Below, one piece after another: positions 10,019 to 18,262 of a DNA stretch of 64,000 nucleotides. The notes under the pieces were generated by a model. It saw nothing but the letters and a program-made list of their open reading frames with translations, was not told the DNA's origin and made no database searches. The first letter of the stretch is position 1, and each line of letters begins with the position of its first letter. The position numbers and the translations under genes were made by a program. Origin of the DNA: Neosynechococcus sphagnicola sy1 (GTDB lineage Bacteria; Cyanobacteriota; Cyanobacteriia; Neosynechococcales; Neosynechococcaceae); contig NZ_JJML01000016.1 in assembly GCF_000775285.1 (NCBI RefSeq), positions 92,241 through 156,240 on the forward strand, read 5' to 3'.

Positions 10019-11344
10019 GTGTCCAGTTCATCCGCGATCGCCCAAGCCTGTATTGATCAGCTTGGTGCGGAGGCCGTTACTACTTGGGAGGATCTAGCGC
10101 TAACGCAGCAGCAAAAATTCCGCCAAGCGGTGACCCCTGAGACCCAGATCAGCTGTGTTGTTTCTCCCACGACCCTGGAGGAGTTAGGGGCAATCATGGC
10201 CGCTGCCCATCGCCACCGCTGGCGCGTCTTACCCTGTGGTCGGGGAAGCAAAATTCACTGGGGTGGACTGGCGCACCCGATTGACTTGGTGGTCAGTACC
10301 CAGCGGCTTCAGAATTTAGTCGAACATGCGGTGGGGGATCTCACGGTCACGGTGGAAGCTGGGATGCAGCTCAGGGAATTACAAACGAGGTTGGCCACCG
10401 CTGGACAGTTTCTACCCCTCGATCCCCTGTATCCGGAAACGGCGACCTTGGGGGGAATTGTTGCCACCGCCAGTGCTGGCTCCCTCCGCCAGCGCTATGG
10501 GGGAGTGCGGGATTTACTCTTGGGCATCTCCTTGGTGCGTGCCGATGGACAGGTGGCGAAAGCCGGGGGACGGGTGGTGAAGAATGTGGCTGGGTATGAC
10601 CTGATGAAACTGTTCACGGGTTCCTTTGGCACCCTGGGAATTCTCTCCCAACTTACTTTTCGCATTTATGCATTACCAGAAGCGTCTCAAACGATCCTGT
10701 TAACCGGAGCCAGCGATCGCCTAGCTCAAGGACTCCAAACTCTGATGACCACGGCCTTAACCCCGACGGCTCTGGATCTGTTATCCACGGCCATGGTTGC
10801 AGCCCTGGGACAGAAGCCTGGTTTAGGTCTATTGATTCGGTTCCAAACCATTGCGGCGGGAGTGGAAGAACAGACGCGGCGGTTGTTGCAACTGGCTCAG
10901 ACCTTGGGGCTTCAGCCTCAAATTTATCAGGGAGCTGATGAAGCGGCTCTATGGTTGCAATTGCGAGCAATGATGGAAGCTCCCCCGCTGATGACTGGAA
11001 TCCTTTGCAAAATCGGAGTAGAGTCTGAATCAGCGGTGGCAGTTCTCTCCCAAATGGATACCTGGACAGGAGCGACGGTGGCTGCCCACCTGCAAGTCGG
11101 CAGTGGTCTGGGTCTGCTCCAGTTAGCGGCGGGTACGGGTTCCCCTTCGCTGTTGAACCAGATGCGCAGTTTGTGCCAGCGTCACCGAGGGTTTCTCACC
11201 CTATTGGCTGCCCCTATGGCCTTGAAGCAACAGGTGGATATTTGGGGGTATTCAGGGAATGCCCTGCCGTTGATGCAGGGGTTAAAGGCACAATTTGACC
11301 CGCAACAGTTATTCAGTCCCCATCGCTTTGTTGGTGGTATTTGA
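10019..11344 (+). CDS. glcE: Glycolate dehydrogenase subunit GlcE
   Basis: Second FAD-binding subunit of glycolate dehydrogenase, about 441 residues. It is a shorter relative of GlcD: VLPCGRGSKIHWGG, LYPETATLGGIVATASAGS, RYGGVRDLLLGI and GRVVKNVAGYDLMKLFTGSF are the GlcE versions of the FAD-binding loops. I place the start at GTG 10019, seven bases after AGGGAGGAA; the upstream ATG at 9950 lies inside glcD and adds an arginine/proline-rich stretch unlike the family. The gene ends four bases before the glcF ATG, so all three subunits are translated from one message. Confidence 0.92.
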   Translation: MSSSSAIAQACIDQLGAEAVTTWEDLALTQQQKFRQAVTPETQISCVVSPTTLEELGAIMAAAHRHRWRVLPCGRGSKIHWGGLAHPIDLVVSTQRLQNLVEHAVGDLTVTVEAGMQLRELQTRLATAGQFLPLDPLYPETATLGGIVATASAGSLRQRYGGVRDLLLGISLVRADGQVAKAGGRVVKNVAGYDLMKLFTGSFGTLGILSQLTFRIYALPEASQTILLTGASDRLAQGLQTLMTTALTPTALDLLSTAMVAALGQKPGLGLLIRFQTIAAGVEEQTRRLLQLAQTLGLQPQIYQGADEAALWLQLRAMMEAPPLMTGILCKIGVESESAVAVLSQMDTWTGATVAAHLQVGSGLGLLQLAAGTGSPSLLNQMRSLCQRHRGFLTLLAAPMALKQQVDIWGYSGNALPLMQGLKAQFDPQQLFSPHRFVGGI

Positions 11345-11347
11345 GCT

Positions 11348-12719
11348 ATGCAATCTTCTGAAGCCTCTCCGAGTGCCCCCGCCGCCGCGCCGGGTGGGTT
11401 TGATACCCACCATGCCCCCAATTCTAAGGTGCTCGACACCTGTGTTCACTGTGGATTTTGTTTACCCACCTGTCCCAGTTATCGGGTGATGGGCACGGAA
11501 ACCGACTCCCCCAGAGGTCGGATTTATTTGATGAATGCGATTCTTCAGGGGGTAAGCGACCCTCTCCCAGGCGACGGTGCCGCATTTCGATTCTTGCTTG
11601 GGGTGTCTCTCCTGTGTCACCGCCTGTCCCTCAGGGGTGAAGTATGACCAGTTGATTGCTGCTACCCGCCCCCAAATTGAACGCAACTATCCTCGAGGCT
11701 GGGGCGATCGCCTGCTGAGACACTTGATTTTCTCGATCTTCCCCTATCCCCAACGTCTGCGGTTGCTACTGCGTCCCCTGGGAATGTACCAGCAATCAGG
11801 GCTGCAAAAACTGGTGCGATCGCTGGGATTCCTGAAAGCGGTGGCTCCCCAACTGGCGGCCATGGAATCCCTGCTTCCCCAAGTGACGTCCCAAGCCTTT
11901 GGCGATCGCGTGGCTCCAGTCAACCCTGCCCAAGGAGTTCGACGTTTCCGGGTCGGTTTAATTCTAGGGTGTGTGCAGCGGCTGTTTAATCCGGAGGTGA
12001 ACGATGCCACGGTGCGGGTTCTGACCGCCAATGGCTGTGAGGTGATTGTCCCCCCGAGCCAGGGCTGTTGCGGCGCCCTCTCCCATCACCAAGGACAAGA
12101 AGTCCAAGCCCAAGGGTTTGTCCGCCAGATGATCGATAGCTTTGCCGACATTGACGTTGATGCCATTATCATCAACGCCTCGGGTTGTGGTCACACCTTG
12201 AAGGAATATGGTCAGATTCTTGCGGAGGACCCCGATTATGCCGAGCGGGCTCGGGCATTTGCCCTCAAGGTCAAGGATGTTCAAGAATTTTTAGCTGAGG
12301 TAGGTTTAACGACCCCCTTGGCTCCCCTGCAAGAAACCCCGCTGACCGTGGTCTATCAGGATGCCTGCCACATGCTCCACGGCCAAAAAACTTAGTCTGC
12401 AACCCCGGCAGTTGTTACGGCAAATTCCCGGTGTCACGTTGCGAGAGCCTGTGGATGCCGCCCTCTGTTGTGGCAGTTCTGGGGTTTATAACCTCTTGCA
12501 GCCAGAAGTAGCCGCAGAGTTGGGTCGGCAAAAACGTTGAAAATCTCTTGCAGACGGGGGTCTGCGTTGATTGCTTCTGCCAATATTGGCTGTTATGTCC
12601 AGATCTCCCATCATTTAAAACTACAAGGCCGGACTGTGCCTGTGGTGCATCCGATGCAACTGCTAGACTACTCCATTCGCGGCCTCAAGTTGGGCACCGA
12701 GGTTGTAGATCCTGGTTGA
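11348..12719 (+). CDS. glcF: Glycolate dehydrogenase iron-sulfur subunit GlcF (frameshifted)
   Basis: Electron-transfer subunit that takes electrons from GlcD/GlcE. Two 4Fe-4S ligand sets are visible: [12 protein letters not shown] and [12 protein letters not shown]. Two cysteine-rich CCG-type domains follow ([11 protein letters not shown] and [11 protein letters not shown]). The joined protein has about 455 residues. The frame breaks near 11560-11575, at A6 around 12386-12391, near 12525-12536 and at G5 around 12555-12559. Each fits one surplus base in or near a homopolymer, and family sequence resumes after each ([18 protein letters not shown] at the end). Three complete partner domains and conserved sequence between breaks argue for sequencing errors, but with four breaks a true pseudogene is not excluded. 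Confidence 0.88.
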
Positions 12720-12742
12720 AGTTTTTTTGACTAACGGCACTT

Positions 12743-13961
12743 ATGTTGACCCAAATTCGGCAGCTCACTCACAAGCTCAACCCCCCGCCTGATTGAAATC
12801 CACCGTCATCTCCATGCCCATCCAGAGTTGAGTGGTCAGGAATACCAAACCGCTGCCTATGTGGCAGGGGTGCTGTCTTCAGCGGGTTTGCAGGTGCGTG
12901 AGGGCGTGGGCAAGGTGGGGGTGGTGGGTGAGTTAATCGGTCGGGGCAATGACCCGCGATTACTGGCTATCCGTACCGATATGGATGCCTTGCCGATTCA
13001 AGAACAAACCCCATTGGCCTACGCCTCCCAACGATCGGGGATTATGCACGCCTGTGGCCATGACATCCACACCACCGTTGGTCTGGGGACGGCCATGGTA
13101 CTGGCGGAATTAGCGGCGTACTTGCCAGGTAAGGTTCGCTTCCTCTTCCAGTCTGCGGAAGAAACCTCTCAGGGTGCCCGATGGATGATTGCCGATGGAG
13201 CCATGGAGTCTGTGAGTAGCATTCTTTCTCTCCATGTGTTTCCCAGCATTCCCGTGGGTGTGGTGGGCATTCGCTACGGAGCCTTGACAGCGGCGGCAGA
13301 TGATCTGGAATTGCTGATTTTAGGAGAATCTGGCCATGGCGCTCGTCCCCACGAAGCGATTGATGCCATTTGGATTGCGGCACAGATCATCACCACCCTC
13401 CAGCAGGCGATTAGCCGTACCCACAACCCGCTGCATCCCGTGGTGCTGACCATTGGTCAAATTCAGGGTGGACGGGCTGCCAATGTGATTGCGGATCAGG
13501 TGCGACTTCTGGGAACGGTGCGATCGCTCCATCCTGAGACCCGCGATCGCCTGCCTTCCTGGATTGAAACCATTGTTTCCCATGTTTGTCAATCCTCCGG
13601 AGCCCGCTACGAACTCAACTACCGTCGGGGGGTGCCGTCGGTTCAAAACGACCCCCAACTGAACCAACTCTTAGAAAGCTCGGCACGGGAAATCTGGGGG
13701 CAGGAACGGGTGCAGATGATTCCCGATCCCTCCATGGGGGCTGAGGATTTTTCCCTCTACCTCGAACATGCTCCCGGTGCGATGTTTCGCCTAGGGGTGG
13801 GGTCTGTCGATCAACCCAACTATCCTCTGCATCACCCCCTGTTTACCGCTGATGAAGCGGCGATCGCGACCGGGGTGGCGACCCTAGCCTATACTGCTTG
13901 GCAATACTGGCAATCCGCTTGCGGCTCAGCCAACCCCTCCCAATTTTCCCAGTATCCCTAG
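12743..13961 (+). CDS. M20-family amidohydrolase (frameshifted near start)
   Basis: Zinc-dependent hydrolase of the M20 peptidase / hippurate-IAA amidohydrolase group, which removes acyl groups from amino acids; the exact substrate is unknown. Metal-site motifs are HACGHDIHTTVG, SAEETSQGARWMI and, toward the end, MGAEDFSLYLEHAPGAMFRLG. The dimerisation domain holds GHGARPHEAIDAIW. A continuous frame starts only at 12828, but ATG 12743 opens MLTQIRQLTHKLNPRLIEIH if one C is removed from C6 at 12781-12786; the family N terminus (IHRHLHAHPELSGQE) then follows. It begins 23 bases after glcF and is perhaps cotranscribed with it. Confidence 0.9.
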
Positions 13962-13968
13962 CATCCAT

Positions 13969-14061
13969 ATGACATCTTTTGAGGCTGAAGTCTCTAAGCG
14001 CTTAAGTATCAGTCGGATCAATCAGAGTCCGGTAGGGAATCCTGTACAACTTATCAGTTAG
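13969..14061 (+). CDS. Possible 30-residue small ORF
   Basis: An ATG-to-TAG frame of 30 codons beginning MTSFEAEVSKRLSI in the 160-base gap between the amidohydrolase and the DUF3611 gene. It has no clear ribosome binding site and no recognised motif. It may be chance. It is listed because the gap is otherwise empty and the amino-acid composition is protein-like. Confidence 0.15.
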   Translation: MTSFEAEVSKRLSISRINQSPVGNPVQLIS

Positions 14062-14123
14062 AGTACGCTGCAAGCAGCGGGGAATTCAACCCTTAGAGAT
14101 TAAAATCAGTCCATTCTGCTAGA

Positions 14124-14741
14124 ATGACCCCTCTTATGTTTGACTTTCTCAAAGTTGAAGCGCCGCGGCTGACGCCTCAACAGATTGCCCATTCCTTTCG
14201 CTGGCTGGGATGGATTGGTTTCTGGCTGCAATCTGTGCTCGGGGTGATCCCAATTTTAGTCGTGTTAACAACCGTCCTATTCAACCCCAAACAACGGCAA
14301 AGTAGCGGGCTTTCTTTCGGGTTATGGTTAGCGATCGCCTGTCTAATCATGCTCATCTTCAGTATTTACTGGTCTTTCCGGTATACTCAACTGTCAGCCA
14401 GTCTAGAGACAGCCCTACTGCGACCCGCAAAGTCCCAGGTACTTCGAAATCTGAAGCTTGGATTGTTCGCCAATTTTGGCACCATGACGATCGCAGTGAT
14501 CATCGCTCTAACGCGAGTGGGGGAATTAACCTTCAAAATGCTAACGCTGCCCCAGGGTGCAACGGTCGTTGTTCCCCATCAGATCGGGACAACCGTTGCA
14601 GCACCGGGAACGCTGATTACCCCCTCGAATATGATTGCGATTCAGGCAATGATTAATGCCATCGCGTCTGGATTGGTTGGAGCTGTGATCGCATTGCTGT
14701 TGCTTTATCAGGTTGGGCTTCATCGCAACCTGGACGCTTGA
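14124..14741 (+). CDS. DUF3611 family membrane protein
   Basis: A 205-residue protein of the DUF3611 family, found in cyanobacteria and plastid-bearing eukaryotes; function not known. It begins with a short hydrophilic part containing LTPQQIAHSFRWLGWIGFW. Four membrane segments follow at about residues 30-52, 66-86, 110-130 and 170-195, with the loop TLPQGATVVVPHQIGTT between the third and fourth. The in-frame ATG at 14136 is an alternative start; TAGAAT overlapping ATG 14124 would favour it if that hexamer is a -10 box. Frame intact. Confidence 0.85.
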   Translation: MTPLMFDFLKVEAPRLTPQQIAHSFRWLGWIGFWLQSVLGVIPILVVLTTVLFNPKQRQSSGLSFGLWLAIACLIMLIFSIYWSFRYTQLSASLETALLRPAKSQVLRNLKLGLFANFGTMTIAVIIALTRVGELTFKMLTLPQGATVVVPHQIGTTVAAPGTLITPSNMIAIQAMINAIASGLVGAVIALLLLYQVGLHRNLDA

Positions 14742-14782
14742 TATCGTGCCTTTCTCAATCTATTTACCCCTTGCTATCCACC

Positions 14783-15078
14783 ATGGGTTCACCGCCATCT
14801 ATCCCATCAATTCTGAACCTCTTGCCAGGGGATGCCCGCGATCGATTTATCAGCATCTTTCAGCAAAGCTTTTGGGATTTATCCGTGGACAGCTGATGCT
14901 GATGCTCTTTCTGGCTCTCTCGATGGGTGAACGGATCGCTGGATTGCTAGGGGTGTTTCTTTCGATTCCGATCGCAGGTATTATTGCCCTCTGGATGCGA
15001 TCTGCCCCAGAGAAGGCAACCTTGCTCCTGGAAGCAGCTCCAGAAACTGTTGTTGAGCAAAGGGATGGGCAAACATGA
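14783..15078 (+). pseudogene. Remnant of an AI-2E family (PerM-type) transporter
   Basis: Two pieces of an AI-2E/PerM-type membrane transporter lie next to each other. The first, from ATG 14783, reads LLPGDARDRFISIFQQSFWD. After a frame change near 14870-14880 it continues as FIRGQLMLMLFLAL. That then runs directly into the C-terminal piece MGERIAGLLGVFLSIPIAGI. In intact family members (about 330-370 residues) a long membrane stretch lies between FIRGQ and this tail, and more lies before it. The gene has therefore lost its 5' part and an internal segment, which a sequencing error cannot explain. The stop overlaps the start of the DUF3124 gene by four bases. Confidence 0.65.
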
Positions 15079-15599
15079 AGCGGTATCCAGATTGCTATTT
15101 CGTCCTTGTGTTGGGGTTTCTGACAGCCTGTACATCACCCCCACCTCCACGGGCTCCTGTTGATCAATTGAACGTTGTCACCCTCGACCACAAGAAGCTT
15201 GTTACAGGTCAAACGGTCTATGTTCCCATCTACTCGCACATCTACGCATGGGAGCAGAGTTTAAAGTTGGACTTAACCGCGACGCTGAGTTTGCGGAACA
15301 CAGACCTGACTCAACCAATCATTATTACCTCTGCAAATTATTACGATTCGAGCGGTAAACTTGTTCGCAAATATATAGAGAAACCCATAGAGCTTGGCTC
15401 CCTGGCTGCGACAGCGTTTGTCGTCAATCAAGACGATGACAGTGGTGGGTCAGGGGCCGCTTTCATTGTAGAGTGGGTGGCTCAAAGGGACGTTTCTGAC
15501 CCTGTGATCGAGGCAGTCATGATCAATGCCAGTGGCAATCAGGGCTTATCTTTTGTCAGCCCTGGCCGAGTAATCAAACGTTGGGGAAGTAGCAGATAG
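15075..15599 (+). CDS. DUF3124 family lipoprotein
   Basis: A 174-residue exported protein. The first 20 residues form a lipoprotein signal (YFVLVLGFLTAC, lipobox LTAC), so it is probably lipidated at Cys19 or nearby. The mature part, with GQTVYVPIYSHIYAWEQ, LDLTATLSLRNTDLTQPI and YYDSSGKLVRKYIEKP, matches the DUF3124 family of unknown function. Its ATG overlaps the end of the transporter remnant by four bases, which suggests that the intact ancestor was translationally coupled to it. Confidence 0.85.
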   Translation: MKRYPDCYFVLVLGFLTACTSPPPPRAPVDQLNVVTLDHKKLVTGQTVYVPIYSHIYAWEQSLKLDLTATLSLRNTDLTQPIIITSANYYDSSGKLVRKYIEKPIELGSLAATAFVVNQDDDSGGSGAAFIVEWVAQRDVSDPVIEAVMINASGNQGLSFVSPGRVIKRWGSSR

Positions 15600-15760
15600 G
15601 TTAAGCAGCTGGTTTCCAGGCTAAATCCGCCAGTAACGATGAAAACCAGGAATTGGTCATCAATGGATTAGTCAGGCTGCCAACTTTGCCTCACCAGTCT
15701 CTGACAGCTCTAGATCGACAGTCCTAGTGTCCTGAAAATTTTCTTATCTCCAGTTCATCA

Positions 15761-17111
15761 ATGGCACAGATTTGCAGCAAATACTTAGAGATACTGAACA
15801 ATGACACTCTTACCGAATCATTCATGGGAGATTATTCACGGCTGAGTCAGATCGCCCTCAGTGCTCCATCGGATTGCCCGATGCCTTCGATCCATCGGCA
15901 GCAGATCCGTCAATGGATGTACCAGTGTCGTCAAGGGACATTGGCCTTACTTGAGGGGTTACAAGAGTCAAGGTTGCGATCGCAAATACATGCTGAATTC
16001 AGCCCCCTGGGTTGGCACCTGGGACACATCGCCTACACAGAAGCCTACTGGCTTTTGCACCATGCTGAGGGACGGGAACTTGCCGGACGATATCAGCACT
16101 TATTTGCTGCCGATGGGCTACCGAAAGCGGAGCGTGAGCATTTACCGCCCCTGATAACTCTGCTGGCCTATGTTCACGCGGTGCGACAGCAAACCCTGGA
16201 GACTCTAGACATTGCCCCCCTCGAAACCCAAGAACGACTCTGGCTGTGGTTACTTCAGCACGAGAGTCAACACGGTGAAACCATGAGTTTCCTGAAGCAG
16301 ATACAGCAGCAACACACTGCTGAGGTTTGCGCCCTCACCTCGATCCATCGTCACCCAGCGCGGCTCCATGACTGGATTAAAATCCCCGCCGGAGAATTTC
16401 AGCAAGGCAGCGATCGCCTTGATGCCTTAGACAACGAAAGCTCCCAGCATTGGGTGGATCTCCCCACCTACTGGATCGATCGATATCCTGTCACCCAAGG
16501 GCAGTTTGCTAGCTTCATCCAGGCCGGTGGGTATGAGCATTCCCATTGGTGGTCTGCCGATGGTTGGCGCTGGCGACAATCTCAAGGAGTGACCCAGCCC
16601 CTCTACTGGCAAGAAGCTCAACCCCAGCATCCCGTGTGTGGGGTCAGTGCCTACGAAGCCGAAGCCTACTGTCGTTTTATTGGCAAGCGTCTGCCCACCG
16701 AGGCTGAGTGGGAGAAAGCCGCTAGCTGGAATCCAGAATTGGGGCGATCGCACCCCGTACCCCTGGGGCATGGAACCGCCAACGCCAACTCACTGCAACT
16801 ATGATCATCAACCAGGGCACACCACCCCTGTTCAGACCTATCCCCAGGGTCAAAGTTACTATGGCTGTGACGACTGTTTGGGCAACGTTTGGGAATGGAC
16901 AGCCACTGACTTTGCCCCCTACCCCAATTTTGTTGGCTATCCTTACCCTGGCTACTCTGCCGCTTACTTTGATGGGCAGCATCGTGTCCTTAGAGGTGGC
17001 AGTTGGGCAACCCGTCCCTGGGCACTGCGGAACAGTTTTCGTAACTGGTATCATCCCGGTGTGCGGCAAATTCTAGCGGGGTTCCGCTGTGCTTCCAGCC
17101 AACCTGTGTGA
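15761..17111 (+). CDS. egtB: Ergothioneine biosynthesis protein EgtB (frameshifted)
   Basis: Non-haem iron sulfoxide synthase that joins trimethylhistidine to a cysteine or glutathione donor in ergothioneine synthesis. The N-terminal DinB-like domain carries likely iron-ligand histidines in HLGHIAYTEAYW and QHESQHGETM. The C-terminal FGE-sulfatase fold has WIDRYPVTQGQFASFI, PVCGVSAYEAEAYCRF, RLPTEAEWEKAA, GNVWEWTATDF, RVLRGGSWATR and AGFRCASSQ. The frame shifts between about 16740 and 16765, near CCCC runs. One surplus base there restores RTPYPWGMEPP and leads to the stop at 17111. The start at 15761 gives a longer N terminus than usual; ATG 15824 is an alternative. It is 12 bases from egtD, the preceding pathway step. 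Confidence 0.92.
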
Positions 17112-17123
17112 GGGAGTCCATCA

Positions 17124-18179
17124 ATGACAACTTTCTATGAAGTGGTGAATCAATCTCAGCCACAACCCCGGTTCCAATACATTCCCCTGGGTACTCCTGA
17201 CCAGACAGTGGATCACGGTGAGGATGTGATTCAAGGTCTCAGTCAGGTACCCAAAACCCTTCCCTGCCGTTATTTCTACGACGATCAGGGTTCCTTGCTG
17301 TTCGAGCAAATCTGCACTCTGCCGGAATATTATCCCACCCGAACTGAACGGCGGATCTTAACCACTGCTGCGGCTGAAATTGCTGAGTTCACCGGTGGGT
17401 GCGAACTGGTGGAATTAGGCAGCGGCAGTTCTAGCAAAACCCGTTTGCTGCTGGATGCCTATAGTCAGCTGGCCGCTCCCTTGCACTATTGTCCGATTGA
17501 TGTCAGTGGCGGGATGCTGAAAACCAGTGCCCTGGAGTTGCTGGATCAGTATCCCCAACTCCACATCTGTGGCCGAGTGGGAACCTATGAGCAAGCCCTG
17601 GTCAATTTGTCCGGTGACTCCCTCGGGGAACCAACACGGGTAATCTCCGACCCCGATCTCCCCCGACTGTTGATCTTTTTGGGGAGTACGATTGGCAATC
17701 TGGATGCTGTGACCCTCCAGAAATTTCTGCTCCAAGTCCAGCAGGCACTCCGACCCGGCGATTATTTTCTGCTCGGTGTCGATCTGCAAAAATCGATTGA
17801 AATCCTGGAGCCTGCCTATAATGACGCTCAGGGGATCACTGCGGCCTTTAACCTCAATTGCTTACGGCATCTGAACTGGCGATTTAACGGCAACTTTGAC
17901 CTATCGCAATTTGCTCATTGGGCGTTTTATAACACTGCGGCAAACCAGATTGAAATGCACCTCCGGAGTTTGGTCTCCCAAACAGTTACCTTACAAACCC
18001 TGAATTTTCGAGGGGCACTGGCAGCGGCGGAAACTATCCAAACAGAAATTTCCCGCAAGTTTGATCTGCCGACCTTAAAGACGGAGCTACAAGCCTATCA
18101 ACTGCAACCCCTCCATAGTTGGACAGATCCCCAACACTGGTTTGCGCTGCTGCTCTGTCAGCGGTCGATCTCTGCCTGA
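17124..18179 (+). CDS. egtD: L-histidine N(alpha)-methyltransferase EgtD
   Basis: SAM-dependent enzyme that trimethylates histidine to hercynine, the first step of ergothioneine synthesis. It has 351 residues, somewhat longer than the roughly 320 of actinobacterial forms. Motifs are LPCRYFYDDQGSLLFEQIC, LPEYYPTRTERRIL, the SAM site VELGSGSSSKTRLLLDA, CPIDVSG, LLIFLGSTIGNLD and DYFLLGVDLQKS, all typical of the family. The preceding gene is egtB, so the two make a minimal ergothioneine module. ATG 17124 follows AGGGAGT. Frame intact. Confidence 0.94.
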   Translation: MTTFYEVVNQSQPQPRFQYIPLGTPDQTVDHGEDVIQGLSQVPKTLPCRYFYDDQGSLLFEQICTLPEYYPTRTERRILTTAAAEIAEFTGGCELVELGSGSSSKTRLLLDAYSQLAAPLHYCPIDVSGGMLKTSALELLDQYPQLHICGRVGTYEQALVNLSGDSLGEPTRVISDPDLPRLLIFLGSTIGNLDAVTLQKFLLQVQQALRPGDYFLLGVDLQKSIEILEPAYNDAQGITAAFNLNCLRHLNWRFNGNFDLSQFAHWAFYNTAANQIEMHLRSLVSQTVTLQTLNFRGALAAAETIQTEISRKFDLPTLKTELQAYQLQPLHSWTDPQHWFALLLCQRSISA

Positions 18180-18262
18180 ACGGGTTTAGGGACACCGATC
18201 TTCTTTACAGAAAACGAGTTGCGTGATCACAAGCCAGGAACTGTGAAGCGCTGCAACTCCCG

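Noticed and set aside
18211-18259. GAGTTGC / GCAACTC pair between egtD and topA as a terminator
   Set aside because: Only seven bases with a loop of more than 30 and no U tract on either strand.
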